From an uncultured Eubacteriales bacterium (GTDB lineage Bacteria > Bacillota > Clostridia > Christensenellales > CAG-138), in assembly GCA_902802575.1 (NCBI GenBank), contig CADCMN010000004.1, positions 1 to 53,261 of the forward strand: 53,261 bases of DNA. Reading direction: 5' to 3'. Made by a program: the position numbers and the translations under genes. The notes beneath the pieces are model-generated. The model worked only from the letters and a program-made list of their open reading frames with translations, did no database searches and was not told the origin of the DNA. This document shows positions 24,200 through 33,356 of the stretch, one piece after another (the stretch's first letter is position 1; every line of letters starts with the position of its first letter).

Positions 24200-24925
24200 A
24201 TGAAACGAGCCCTTTGCATCCTGGCTTTCTGCGTCCTGCTGGCGGGCTGCGACGTGGACCCCAGCCATATAGTCAACGACCTGGACAAGGACGAACCCAT
24301 TCGCATCGTGGCCGTCCTCCAAAGCAGCGTCCCGGCCACGGCGACGCCAAACGAAGCTTTTGGGGGGACCGTAAAGGCGTCCCCGGCGTTGGACGCCGTT
24401 CTGGACCCGTGGGGCATCCTGACGCCCACGCAACAGCCGACGCCGGCGCCCACGCCCACGCCCGCCGTCACGCCCGCTGCCGCGCCCAAAGGGGACGAGA
24501 CCCCGACGCCTGAGATCCTGCCTACCGCCACGCCGGATCTGCCCCAGGGGATGCAGCTGGTCATGATCGCCCAGCAGTATTACAATTATCCCTACGCTCG
24601 GGGCGGGGACAGTCCCCGGGAGGGCTTCGATCCCAGCGGCTTCGTGTATTGGTGTCTGAAGGAGATGGGCCTGAACGTGAAGCGCCGGTCTTCCGCCGGA
24701 TACGCCGAGGAGGAGAAGTGGACGAAGATCGCTCGCCTGTCCGACCTGACGCCCGGAGACCTGGTCTTTTTCCGGACCGGCGACAACGAGAACATCAACT
24801 GCGTCTGCATCTATCTGGGGGAGAATCGGATGATCTATCCCTCCACCAGCAAGCAGACGATCATTGTCACCGAAATCAACAACTATTGGACCAACGCCTT
24901 TCAATGGGCCAGGAGGGTATTTTGA
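24200..24925 (+). CDS. NlpC/P60-like lipoprotein lacking catalytic residues
   Basis: The product has 241 residues. Residues 1-17 are a lipoprotein signal with lipobox LAGC (Cys17). A Thr-Pro linker (about 75-115) precedes an NlpC/P60 domain (about 118-241). The domain aligns well with the active sibling at 7783-10068. However, the catalytic cysteine in DCSGFVYWC is proline here (FDPSGFVYWC, Pro145), and the histidine of GHVGIY is cysteine (NCVCIY, Cys201). So it keeps the fold but should not cleave; a binding or scaffolding role at the wall is inferred. GGAGGTG lies 7 nt before ATG 24200. It overlaps the CAT-like gene by 1 nt. Confidence 0.88.
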   Translation: MKRALCILAFCVLLAGCDVDPSHIVNDLDKDEPIRIVAVLQSSVPATATPNEAFGGTVKASPALDAVLDPWGILTPTQQPTPAPTPTPAVTPAAAPKGDETPTPEILPTATPDLPQGMQLVMIAQQYYNYPYARGGDSPREGFDPSGFVYWCLKEMGLNVKRRSSAGYAEEEKWTKIARLSDLTPGDLVFFRTGDNENINCVCIYLGENRMIYPSTSKQTIIVTEINNYWTNAFQWARRVF

Positions 24926-25566
24926 TGGCAGACAGGTATATGGATGTGGAGACCTGGGCCCGAAAGGACGCCTATCGCCTTTTCTCACGGGGGTACCTTC
25001 CGTTTTTCGCCGTGACCACGCCTCTGGACGTGACGGAGCTCCTTCGATTCACGAAAAAGGAAGGCTTGTCCTTTTATCGGGCGATGGTGTATATTGTATC
25101 GAAAGCCATGAACGAGCTGGAACCCTTTCGGCTGCGGATCCGCTCGGACGGCATCGCGGTGTGCGAAACGGTGACCCCTTCCTATACCACGTCAGGCTCG
25201 GACGGCGCCTTTGGCATCACGGACGTAGAGTATCGGCCCGGGGAGACCATGGCGGATTTCTGCCGCCGAGCCCTGGAAACGGAGGCGCGGCAAAAGGAGC
25301 GGATGCAGGTGGAGGATGACGTGCGGGACGACTTGATCTTCATCTCCTCGGTGCCCTGGTTCGTCACCACATCCGTGCTGCAGGAGCAGCCCACGGACCC
25401 GAACGACAGCTTTCCCCGGGTGCTGTGGGATCGGATCCATGAGGAGAAGGGTCGGATGCTGGTAAACTTCACGGTGCAGCTCAACCATCGGCTGTTGGAC
25501 GGCAGCCATGTCCGGGATCTGCTGGGGCGCATGAACGAGCTGATGGCCCCGCGACGGGACCTTTGA
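24925..25566 (+). CDS. Chloramphenicol acetyltransferase-like protein
   Basis: The product has 213 residues, the length of type A chloramphenicol acetyltransferases. Fold markers are KKEGLSFYRAMVYIVSKAMN (about 39-58), ISSVPWF (about 137-143) and the active-site HxxxDG as NHRLLDGSHV (about 188-197). In true CAT the motif is usually HHAVCDGFH; here the first His is Asn but the catalytic second His is kept. Many chromosomal homologues do not confer resistance, and the substrate is unknown. It starts at TGATG, coupled to the lipoprotein gene, so an envelope-related acetylation is possible. Confidence 0.85.
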   Translation: MADRYMDVETWARKDAYRLFSRGYLPFFAVTTPLDVTELLRFTKKEGLSFYRAMVYIVSKAMNELEPFRLRIRSDGIAVCETVTPSYTTSGSDGAFGITDVEYRPGETMADFCRRALETEARQKERMQVEDDVRDDLIFISSVPWFVTTSVLQEQPTDPNDSFPRVLWDRIHEEKGRMLVNFTVQLNHRLLDGSHVRDLLGRMNELMAPRRDL

Positions 25567-25577
25567 AAGGAAACATC

Positions 25578-26300
25578 ATGGAAAAACCTTTTTACAAACG
25601 CAAATGGGTGCTGATCCTGGCCGTTGTCATCGGGTTCCTGCTGCTCTTTCTGGCGGTGACGGCCGCCACGGTCTCGACAGCCCGACGGCGGGAGCTGAAC
25701 GCCACGCCCACGCCCTCCCTGATCCCCACCCAGGCGCCTACGCCCACCCCGCTGCCCAACTATCACGCCATCGCTTTTGAGCCGGATCTTTCCCAAATGG
25801 AGGGTATGAACGCCGTGCCCCAGGAGCACAAGGGCGAACTTGGGCGGGAATACTGGGTGGATATCACCCCTGTCAACGAGCCCCTGGCCGGATACACCCT
25901 GCTTCGGCATGTGGAGCTGGGCTACAGCTTTTTACGGCTGCCGGATGGCCGGTATCTGAGGCTGGGTGAGCAGACGGAAGGCTGCGGCGTGGTGAACGCA
26001 CTCTATGCGGACCTGGATCTGGACGAAAGCTGGGAGCTGCTCTACACCTACACCGTGGAAACCGAGGACGGCCCCGCCGCCCGGGTGGGGTGGCTGGACC
26101 TTTCCGCCTGGGAGGATCGACCGGGGGCGTTCCTGCTGAAGGACAGCGCTTTGGCTTTGGCGGATGAGGATGGGCGGCTGATGCTCTATCGGGCGGCCCT
26201 GCAGGACACGGACTCCCGGGGCTTCTACGCCATCGACTTCATCGCCCCTTTAGGCGAGCTCATAGAGCGGGACGGGGCGCTGTTTTTGGAGATAGAGTAA
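25578..26300 (+). CDS. Membrane-anchored protein of unknown function with Thr-Pro linker
   Basis: The product has 240 residues. An N-terminal helix (about 10-32) is followed by a short Thr-Pro linker (about 43-63) and a presumed extracellular domain (about 64-240). That domain is rich in Asp, Glu, Leu and aromatic residues, with no family I can name. AAAGGAAA lies 4-5 nt before ATG 25578, 11 nt after the CAT-like gene. It is the last of a three-gene operon that ends at the terminator 26359-26387. Confidence 0.75.
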   Translation: MEKPFYKRKWVLILAVVIGFLLLFLAVTAATVSTARRRELNATPTPSLIPTQAPTPTPLPNYHAIAFEPDLSQMEGMNAVPQEHKGELGREYWVDITPVNEPLAGYTLLRHVELGYSFLRLPDGRYLRLGEQTEGCGVVNALYADLDLDESWELLYTYTVETEDGPAARVGWLDLSAWEDRPGAFLLKDSALALADEDGRLMLYRAALQDTDSRGFYAIDFIAPLGELIERDGALFLEIE

Positions 26301-26358
26301 GCGCCCAGGAGACCTTGCCCCTGCCGGAGACAGAAACATATAAACAAGAGACAGCCGA

Positions 26359-26387
26359 GGACCGCGCCTGCGGTCCCGGTTCTTTTT
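26359..26387 (+). terminator. Terminator of the lipoprotein-CAT-like operon
   Basis: GGACCGC-GCCT-GCGGTCC followed by CGGTTCTTTTT. The following gap to 26541 (about 150 bp) shows no other feature beyond a GC-rich patch with CGCACGCGCGGGCG, also present near 1737. Confidence 0.7.
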
Positions 26388-26541
26388 GGCGCTGGTCGCA
26401 CGCGCGGGCGATCCGGGGTTCGTCCGCCGCACAAAAACCTTAAAGAACTTCCGGACTTATCACATTTTCCTTGCAATTCTGCCCTTGTGATTTCAAATTC
26501 AGAGCGTAGGATGACATCATCGAAAGAAGGAGATGAACCCT

Positions 26542-27795
26542 ATGGAATATCCTATGGAAAACGGGAACCGTCGGCAGGGCCGCCTGTCCGTCGGCGTGGG
26601 TCTGTTCTTGACCTGCATCCTGCTGACCGCCGTGGTGGGGCTCTTTGCAGGCCTTATGATCAGCAACTATACCCATAACAACTACGTCATGTACGCCGAA
26701 AAGGCCGAGGCGGCAGCCCCTGTTCCCCAGAAGGAGCTGCAGCGGGAGAGCAACGTGATCGCTTCCACCGCTGTTCCGACGCAGACCGACAGCGATACGG
26801 AAGCGAAGGTGGAAACCGTCGGCGCCTTCAGTGAGAGCGGTCAATTCACCAAAGCCCAGATCGTGGAGATGAGCGCCCCGTCCGTGGTGGGCATCGACAC
26901 GATTTCCACCGCCACCACCAACAGCTACTGGTACGGCTACGGTCAAAGCTATGACGTGCCCGGCAGCGGCAGCGGCGTGATCCTCACGGAGGACGGCTAT
27001 ATCGCCACGTGCGCTCATGTGGTGGAAGGCGCCAAATCCGTGAAGGTCACGTTGAACGACGACACCGCCTATGACGCGACCATTGTGGGCACGGACAAGA
27101 GGAACGACATCGCCATCATCAAGATCGACGCCACGGGCCTGACCCCGGCGGTGGTGGGCGATTCCGAAACGCTGACCGTAGGCAGCGAGGTCATCGCCAT
27201 CGGCAACCCCCTGGGCGAGCTTCGGGGCACGGCCACGGCGGGCATCATCTCCGCCACCAATCGGACCATCGAGATGGAGAGCCAGACCATGACCCTGATC
27301 CAGACCGACGCGGCCATCTCCCCGGGCAACTCCGGCGGCGGCCTCTTCGACGCCACGGGCAAGCTCATCGGCATCGTCAACGCCAAGGTCAGCGACAGCC
27401 GGGCGGAAGGGCTGGGCTTCGCCATTCCGGTCAACAGCGTGCTGGACGAGATCAGCGACCTTTTGAACTATGGCTATGTGACCGGGCGTCCCTACCTGGG
27501 CGTGTCCACGCAGGACGTGACGCTGCGGAGCCGTTCCGGCGGATGGTACTATTCCAGCGGCACCCGCTGCGTGATGGTGGAAAAGGTGGTGCCCGGCAGC
27601 GCCGCCGAACAGGCGGGCATTCAGTCGGGCGATCTCATTTTGAAGCTGGGGGATAAGCAAGTCACCTCCGGCGACGAGCTCAGCAGCGCCATTGGGGCAT
27701 ATAAGCCCGGCGACACAGCGATCATAACGCTGCAGCGCAACAACCGGGAGATGACCGTGGAGGTCACCTTCGGCGAGTACGCGCCGCAAAGATAA
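26542..27795 (+). CDS. htrA: HtrA/DegP-type membrane-anchored serine protease
   Basis: The product has 417 residues. A membrane helix lies at about 15-40 and a low-complexity stretch at 55-100. The trypsin-like domain (about 103-300) has the full triad: His159 in TCAHVVEG, Asp189 in RNDIAII and Ser264 in SPGNSGGG. One PDZ domain (about 316-410, with KVVPGSAAEQAGIQSGDLIL) follows. It degrades or refolds misfolded proteins outside the membrane. ATG 26542 was chosen over 26533, which touches the ribosome site AAGGAG. Confidence 0.95.
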   Translation: MEYPMENGNRRQGRLSVGVGLFLTCILLTAVVGLFAGLMISNYTHNNYVMYAEKAEAAAPVPQKELQRESNVIASTAVPTQTDSDTEAKVETVGAFSESGQFTKAQIVEMSAPSVVGIDTISTATTNSYWYGYGQSYDVPGSGSGVILTEDGYIATCAHVVEGAKSVKVTLNDDTAYDATIVGTDKRNDIAIIKIDATGLTPAVVGDSETLTVGSEVIAIGNPLGELRGTATAGIISATNRTIEMESQTMTLIQTDAAISPGNSGGGLFDATGKLIGIVNAKVSDSRAEGLGFAIPVNSVLDEISDLLNYGYVTGRPYLGVSTQDVTLRSRSGGWYYSSGTRCVMVEKVVPGSAAEQAGIQSGDLILKLGDKQVTSGDELSSAIGAYKPGDTAIITLQRNNREMTVEVTFGEYAPQR

Positions 27796-27837
27796 TAATT
27801 TCTACAGCTTATTTCCATACCCCCCTCTCTCCCTAAG

Positions 27838-27869
27838 CGAAGCGGCTGTCTTTTCAGACAGCCGCTTCG
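27838..27869 (+). terminator. Terminator of htrA
   Basis: CGAAGCGGCTGTC-TTTTCA-GACAGCCGCTTCG, perfect 13-bp stem followed by TGTTT. Confidence 0.8.
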
Positions 27870-27911
27870 TGTTTGGGATTCAACCATTCGCCCCTGCCGG
27901 AAAAACGCACG

Positions 27912-27940
27912 TTGCACCTTTCGTCGGAATGGTGTACACT
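27912..27940 (+). promoter_or_regulatory. Promoter of the NptA-type gene
   Basis: TTGCAC (27912-27917), 17 bp, TACACT (27935-27940). Confidence 0.7.
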
Positions 27941-27975
27941 GGTATCGTGCAAAAAAACGATCGAGGATAACGGGT

Positions 27976-29844
27976 ATGGGCATAACGAATGTTCTTTCCC
28001 TGCTGTGCGGGGTAGCGCTGTTCCTCTATGGCATGTCGGTCATGGGGGACGGCCTCAAGCGCGTGGCCGGGAACAAGCTGGAGGTCATCCTCTGGCGGCT
28101 GAGCAGCACGCCGCTCAAGGGCGTGTTGCTGGGCTTCGGCGTCACGGCGGCCATCCAGAGCTCGTCCGCCACCACCATCATGGTCATCGGCTTCGTGAAC
28201 TCCGGCATGATGAAGGGCATCCAGTCCATCCCCATCATTCTGGGCGCCAACGTGGGCACCAGCGTCACGGGCTGGCTCCTGTGCCTGTCCCTCCTGGGCG
28301 AGGGCGGCGGCTGGGTGTCGCTCTTCTCCACGGCCACCATCACGGCGGCGGTGGCCATCATCGGGACGCTCCTGCGCATGCTGGGCAAGTCTTCCGCCAA
28401 GAAGCATGTGGGGGACATCCTGCTGGGGTTCGCCGTGCTCATGTTCGGCATGTCCGTCATGTCCGACGCGGTGCTGCCCCTGAAGGAGAGCGCCAAATTC
28501 CGGGAGCTCCTGCTCCTCTTTGACAACCCCCTCCTGGGCATCCTCGTCGGCGCGGCCTTCACGGCGGTGCTGCAGAGCGCCTCGGCGGCCGTGGGCATTC
28601 TGCAGGCCCTGTCCATGACAGGGGCCATCACGGCGGAAGCCGCCATCCCCATCATCATGGGCGTCGCCATCGGCGCGTCGGTGCCGGTGCTCCTGGGCGC
28701 CATCGGCGCGGGGCCCACGGGCCGGCGCACGTCCCTGGTGTACCTGTTCATCAATGTTCTGGGCACCTTGATCTGCCTCGTTCCCTACTTCATCGCCACC
28801 GCCCTGCTGCCGGAGAGCGTTCGCCATGGAGCCGTGGGGCCCGTGGAGCTGGCCCTCATCAACTCCGTGTTCCGTATCCTGGCCACGGTGGCCCTGCTGC
28901 CCTTCATCAAGGGGCTGAGGCGCCTGGCTCACCGGCTGGTGAAGGACCGGCCCGAGGATCTCATACAGCAGGCCATGATCGACAAGCTGGAGGAGCGGTT
29001 CGTCGCCCACCCGGCCCTGGCCATCGAGCAGAGCAAGATCGTCATCGCCAAGATGGCGGACACAGCCCAGGAGAACCTTGTACGGGCGCTGAAGCTCCTT
29101 TCTGCCTGGTCTGAAACCGAATACGGAGCGGTGGAACGATTGGAGGAGCAGGTGGACACCTATGAGGACAAGCTGGGCTCCTACCTCGTGAAGGTGAATC
29201 GGCAGGAGCTGGACCCCGGGCAGAACAAGGAGATCAGCAAGTTCCTCCATTGCATCAGCGATATCGAGCGCATCAGCGACCACGCCATGAACGTGGGCGA
29301 AGTGGCCCGGGAGATCGCTGAAAAGAAGGTGGTTTTTTCCGATGATGCCAAGCGGGAGCTGAACGTCCTCATCGCCGCCGTGGAGGAGATCGTGGGGCTG
29401 GCCATGGGCGCTTTCGAGGCGGAGAACGTGAAGGAAGCCTATCGGGTGGAGCCCTTGGAAGAGATGATCGATATGCTGTGCGACGAGCTGAAGCTCCACC
29501 ATGTGAATCGGGTCCAGGCAGGCCAGTGCACCTTGGATCAGGGGTTCGTGTTCAACGACCTCACCACCAATCTGGAGCGGGTGGCGGACCACTGCTCCAA
29601 CATCGCCGTGGCCATGATCGAGCTGGAAGCCGGCGTCTTCGATACCCACGAGTATCTGAACAGCTTGAAGCAGGTCCAGTCGGACAGCTTCAACCGGTTT
29701 TTTGAACAGTATCAAAACAAGTACGATCTGAACAAGGGCACTTTTACCGGGGGCGTTTATGATTTGAGCAGCGCGGAAAGCGCGTCCAAGTCCGCGGCTA
29801 AGGCCGCGGCCCCGGCGGCGGTCAGCTCCTCCAGGGAACCGTAG
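27976..29844 (+). CDS. Na/Pi cotransporter family protein with C-terminal PhoU-like domain
   Basis: The product has 622 residues. The membrane part (1-315) holds the inverted repeat of the family, with QSSSATTIMVIGFVN (about 60-74) and the second copy QSASAAVGILQ (about 202-212). The part from about 330 to 570 is helical and PhoU-like, with two copies of a pattern around DIERISDHA and NLERVADHCSN. Members import phosphate with sodium or sense phosphate. The last 30 residues (SSAESASKSAAKAAAPAAV) are low-complexity and overlap the end of the convergent HAD gene by 88 bp; the true end may have been extended by loss of an earlier stop. Confidence 0.9.
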   Translation: MGITNVLSLLCGVALFLYGMSVMGDGLKRVAGNKLEVILWRLSSTPLKGVLLGFGVTAAIQSSSATTIMVIGFVNSGMMKGIQSIPIILGANVGTSVTGWLLCLSLLGEGGGWVSLFSTATITAAVAIIGTLLRMLGKSSAKKHVGDILLGFAVLMFGMSVMSDAVLPLKESAKFRELLLLFDNPLLGILVGAAFTAVLQSASAAVGILQALSMTGAITAEAAIPIIMGVAIGASVPVLLGAIGAGPTGRRTSLVYLFINVLGTLICLVPYFIATALLPESVRHGAVGPVELALINSVFRILATVALLPFIKGLRRLAHRLVKDRPEDLIQQAMIDKLEERFVAHPALAIEQSKIVIAKMADTAQENLVRALKLLSAWSETEYGAVERLEEQVDTYEDKLGSYLVKVNRQELDPGQNKEISKFLHCISDIERISDHAMNVGEVAREIAEKKVVFSDDAKRELNVLIAAVEEIVGLAMGAFEAENVKEAYRVEPLEEMIDMLCDELKLHHVNRVQAGQCTLDQGFVFNDLTTNLERVADHCSNIAVAMIELEAGVFDTHEYLNSLKQVQSDSFNRFFEQYQNKYDLNKGTFTGGVYDLSSAESASKSAAKAAAPAAVSSSREP

Positions 29845-30404
29845 CCGTAGAGGACGCCGATGCAGGGCAGGCCGTTTTCCCGGGCGCCCAGCACGTCGTG
29901 CTTGCGATCCCCCACCATGACCGTCTCAGACGGGTCCAAATGAAATGAATGAAGGGCGTAGGCGATGACCTCGCCCTTTTTCGTGCGCTGCTCGTCCATG
30001 GTGGAGCCCGCCACGGCCTCGAAGTAGGGGAGGAGGCCGAAGTGCTCCAGTATGCGCAGGGACAGGGGCTCAGGCTTGGACGTGGCCACGTAGAGCTTGA
30101 GGCCCGCAGCCCTTAGGTCGGCCAGGCACGCTTCGATACCCTCATAGGGCACGTTTTCGAAGATGCCTCGGTCGGTGAAATATTCCCGGTAACAGATCAG
30201 AGCCTGCTCGCTCTGCGCCCGGCTGAGCCCCCATTCGCTCATGAATGACTCGATCAACGGCGGCCCGATGAACACAAACAGCTCTTCTCGGGGACTCACC
30301 GCCATCCCCAGCCGCCGCTGGGCATGCATCAGGGAGTTGGTGATGCCCTCCGCAGGGTCGGTCAGAGTGCCGTCCAGATCGAACAAAACGTTTTTATACG
30401 TCAT
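29757..30404 (-). CDS. HAD-family phosphatase (phosphoglycolate-phosphatase-like)
   Basis: The product has 215 residues. HAD motif I is FDLDGTLTD (about 7-15), motif II ATSKP (about 105-109), the motif III lysine lies in RTKKGEV, and motif IV is MVGDRKHDVLGA (about 162-173). A helical cap lies between I and II (C1 type). It dephosphorylates a small phosphorylated metabolite; the exact one is open. It begins 1 nt after the plsC stop, whose end contains its ribosome site GGAGGTG. The end overlaps the convergent NptA gene. Confidence 0.9.
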   Translation of the reverse strand: MTYKNVLFDLDGTLTDPAEGITNSLMHAQRRLGMAVSPREELFVFIGPPLIESFMSEWGLSRAQSEQALICYREYFTDRGIFENVPYEGIEACLADLRAAGLKLYVATSKPEPLSLRILEHFGLLPYFEAVAGSTMDEQRTKKGEVIAYALHSFHLDPSETVMVGDRKHDVLGARENGLPCIGVLYGYGSLEELTAAGAAALAADLDALSALLKS

Positions 30405-30405
30405 C

Positions 30406-31173
30406 TCACACCTCCGTCAGAAGAGCCCGTACCCTTTCGCCGATCTCGGTTGTGTCCAGATCGGCGATCTGTTCATAGGGAAGGACGGCTTTCACCGTCA
30501 GGCGGACGATGGTCTTGCGGCGGAAGAAGTTTTTGCCCACCAGCTCGGAGTTTTCCGTTTTCAATACCACCAGGGGGCTCTTGGCCCACTGGGCGGCTTT
30601 GAAGCAGCCCACGCGAAAGGGAAGCAGCTCTCCGGTTTTCGACCGCGTTCCCTCGGGGTAGATGCCGATGGCCGCCCCTTCCCGGATGCGGCGGACCGCC
30701 TGGCGGATCACCATAAGCCCTTGTTTGTCATCGCTGCGGTCCAGGGAGAGGCAGCCCGAGCCCACGATCAGACGTCCGCCCACGGGGATGTCCACGTTCT
30801 CCTTTTTGGTGACGAAGGTGAGGCCCCATCTTCTCAGGGCCCACATGGCGGTGATGGGGTCGAAGTCGGAACGGTGATTCCCCACCAGCAGAAAGCCGCC
30901 CGCGGGCAGTTTTTCTGCGCCGGTCAGCGTCACTTGGATGTGTCCGATGGAAAGCAGGGGCCCGATGCTCACGATCAGGAGCCGGCGGTAGAAGGGGAAG
31001 AATCGGGGATCCGGCTTCTTTTTATCCACGAACAGGGACGCGATCACCAGGACCAGGGTGTGCAGCAGCAGCAGAGCCAGGAAGGCGCCGCAGAAGAACA
31101 GAGGGTATTGGATGGGTGCTTGGGCCAGCGCCAGCGCCGCGCCCAGGCTCAGGACAAGGTAGAGATAGAGCAT
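30406..31173 (-). CDS. plsC: 1-acylglycerol-3-phosphate O-acyltransferase family protein
   Basis: The product has 255 residues. Two N-terminal membrane helices (about 2-22 and 26-48) precede the acyltransferase domain, with motif NHRSDFD (HX4D, about 99-105) and YPEGTRS (about 172-178). It would acylate lysophosphatidic acid in phospholipid synthesis, at the inner face of the membrane. GGGAGG lies 5 nt before ATG 31173. A -10 TATACT lies upstream near 31204-31209. It heads a two-gene operon with the HAD gene. Confidence 0.88.
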   Translation of the reverse strand: MLYLYLVLSLGAALALAQAPIQYPLFFCGAFLALLLLHTLVLVIASLFVDKKKPDPRFFPFYRRLLIVSIGPLLSIGHIQVTLTGAEKLPAGGFLLVGNHRSDFDPITAMWALRRWGLTFVTKKENVDIPVGGRLIVGSGCLSLDRSDDKQGLMVIRQAVRRIREGAAIGIYPEGTRSKTGELLPFRVGCFKAAQWAKSPLVVLKTENSELVGKNFFRRKTIVRLTVKAVLPYEQIADLDTTEIGERVRALLTEV

Positions 31174-31389
31174 GAATGCCTCCCTTAGGTTTTGACGGAA
31201 ACAGTATACCATGTTTGCCGGAAAAAGGAAGAAGCCGCCGCAGGAGCTGGGACGCAAGTCTTGGCTTTTTCACAACATTTTTACAATAAAAGGTCCATTT
31301 ACGGAAAAAGAAGTGGATTCCATCACATTTTATTGGTACAATAGGCCTAATGAAACATGCGCTGTATGGACGCAAGAAGGAAACACCCT

Positions 31390-33309
31390 ATGGATGAAAA
31401 GCAAAAAAAGCCCCGTCGGCCTCTGTGGTTTTGGCTGATTCTCGGCCTGGGCGCGGCGGTGTTCATTTTCGGTTTAGGCGCGCCGCGGACACTCAGCTCC
31501 GGAAACGAGGAAAACGTGACCTATGACGTGTTCCTCACCGCCCTGGAGGAAGGAAAGGTCCAGGAGGTGGAGCTCAAGAGCGGCACCCTCTACTATACCC
31601 TGAAGGAGACGGCCCAGCCTGCGGCAACCGCCGGGCCTCAGCTGAATTTCGGCTTCCGCATCATGTCGGGGAGCAGCAAGAAGGAAACGGTCTATACCGT
31701 CACGGCCATGGAGGACCCCAATCTGGTGGATCGTCTCCATGCGGCGGGCGTCACCTTCTCGGAAAATCCGGGCACGGGCAACATGCTGCTGCTGATCCTG
31801 CTGCAGTACGCGGTGCCCATCCTGTTCTATATCGCCATCTTCAGCTTCCTGTTCCGACGCATGGGGAAGCTGGGGGCCGGCGGCGGCCTCATGGGCGGCT
31901 TCGGCAAGTCCAACGCCCGATCCATCGACGGCGGCGAGGTGAAGACCACCTTCGCTGACGTGGCCGGTCAGGACGAAGCGAAGGAGAGCCTGCAGGAGAT
32001 CGTGAGCTATCTTCACAATCCCAAGGAGTACACGGAGATCGGCGCCCGGATGCCCCGGGGCGCATTGCTCATCGGCCCGCCGGGCACCGGCAAGACCCTG
32101 ATGGCCCGGGCCGTGGCCGGGGAGGCGGGCGTGCCCTTCCTCTCCATCTCGGGGCCGGAGTTCGTGGAGCTGTTCGTGGGCATGGGCGCGTCCAAGGTCC
32201 GGGACCTCTTCAAGGAAGCCCGGGAGAAGGCGCCCTGCATCGTGTTCATCGACGAGATCGACGCCATCGGCAAGAAGCGGGACGGCTTCGGCGGCAACGA
32301 CGAACGGGAGCAGACGCTGAACCAGCTGCTCTCCGAAATGGACGGCTTCGAGGGCAACTCCGGCGTGGTGGTCCTGGCGGCCACCAACCGGCCCGAATCT
32401 TTGGATAAAGCCCTGCTGCGGCCCGGCCGGTTCGACCGGCGGGTGCCCGTGGAGCTCCCCGACCAGAGCGGCCGGGAGGCGATCCTCCGTATCCACTGCA
32501 ATCGGATCAAAACCGAGGGGCCTATCGACCTGGCGGCCATCGCCCGGATCACCCCGGGGGCCAGCGGCGCGGATTTGGCCAACGTCATCAACGAGGCGGC
32601 CCTGTGCGCCGTCCGTTCCGGCCGCCACGCCGTGAAGCAGAAGGACCTGGAGGACAGCGTGGACGTGGCGCTGGCCGGCAAGCAGCGCAAGAGCATGGTC
32701 ATCTCCCAGCGCGAGAAGGAGATCATCGCCTATCACGAGGTGGGCCACGCCCTGGTGGCGGCCAAGCAGAAGGGCGCGTCGCCGGTCCACAAGATCACCA
32801 TCATCCCCCGGACCTCCGGGGCGCTGGGCTTCACCATGCAGGCTGACGAGGACGAGCGATTCCTGATGGACAAGCAGGAGGCCTTCGCCAAGATCGTCAC
32901 CCTCACCGGGGGGCGGGCGGCGGAAGAGATTCGCTTCGATTCCGTGACCACCGGCGCGTCCAACGATATCGAGCAGGCCACCGGCATCGCCCGGGCCATG
33001 ATCACCCGGTACGGCATGAGCGAATCCTTTGGCATGACGGCCTTCGAGCAGATGGTGAACCCCTATTTGGGCAACGACACCACCATGAACTGCTCCCAGG
33101 AGACGGCGGCCCGGATCGACCGGGAGGTCATCGCCCTCATCGACAAAGCGTATGACCAGGCCAAGACCATTCTTAGGGACAACCGCTCCAAGCTGGACGA
33201 GATCGCCCAGGTCCTGATCGCGCGGGAGACCATCTCCGGCCAGGAGTTTATGGACATCTTAAACGCGCCCGTGGCGTTGCCGGCAAAGCAGGAGGAAACG
33301 AACGAATAA
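31390..33309 (+). CDS. ftsH: ATP-dependent zinc metalloprotease FtsH
   Basis: The product has 639 residues, normal for the family. Two membrane helices (about 11-30 and 134-155) enclose an extracellular domain. The AAA domain has Walker A GPPGTGKT, Walker [11 protein letters not shown] and the second region of homology [21 protein letters not shown]. The protease domain has HEVGH (zinc) and the later Asp in a helix after [10 protein letters not shown]. It degrades membrane and short-lived cytoplasmic proteins. ATG 31390 has AAGGAAA upstream; ATG 31357 and 31366 lie nearer the -10 TACAAT (31337-31342). Confidence 0.96.
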   Translation: MDEKQKKPRRPLWFWLILGLGAAVFIFGLGAPRTLSSGNEENVTYDVFLTALEEGKVQEVELKSGTLYYTLKETAQPAATAGPQLNFGFRIMSGSSKKETVYTVTAMEDPNLVDRLHAAGVTFSENPGTGNMLLLILLQYAVPILFYIAIFSFLFRRMGKLGAGGGLMGGFGKSNARSIDGGEVKTTFADVAGQDEAKESLQEIVSYLHNPKEYTEIGARMPRGALLIGPPGTGKTLMARAVAGEAGVPFLSISGPEFVELFVGMGASKVRDLFKEAREKAPCIVFIDEIDAIGKKRDGFGGNDEREQTLNQLLSEMDGFEGNSGVVVLAATNRPESLDKALLRPGRFDRRVPVELPDQSGREAILRIHCNRIKTEGPIDLAAIARITPGASGADLANVINEAALCAVRSGRHAVKQKDLEDSVDVALAGKQRKSMVISQREKEIIAYHEVGHALVAAKQKGASPVHKITIIPRTSGALGFTMQADEDERFLMDKQEAFAKIVTLTGGRAAEEIRFDSVTTGASNDIEQATGIARAMITRYGMSESFGMTAFEQMVNPYLGNDTTMNCSQETAARIDREVIALIDKAYDQAKTILRDNRSKLDEIAQVLIARETISGQEFMDILNAPVALPAKQEETNE

Positions 33310-33351
33310 AAAAACGGCTGCCGCCTTTTCTCATGGTAGAGAAGGCGGCAG
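33308..33351 (-). terminator. Terminator of the yqeC-type gene
   Basis: On the minus strand a long stem (CTGCCGCC...GGCGGCAG, extended by GAGAA/TTCTC) followed by seven T. The hairpin may also protect the 3' end of ftsH. Confidence 0.8.
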
Positions 33352-33356
33352 TCGTA

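Noticed and set aside
24649..24924. N-terminal extension of the CAT-like protein
   Set aside because: It is a shadow of the NlpC/P60 frame; ATG 24925 has AGGAGG upstream and the family length.
24925..25566. Chloramphenicol resistance gene
   Set aside because: Only the fold and part of the active-site motif can be seen (NHRLLDG instead of HHAVCDG); resistance cannot be claimed.
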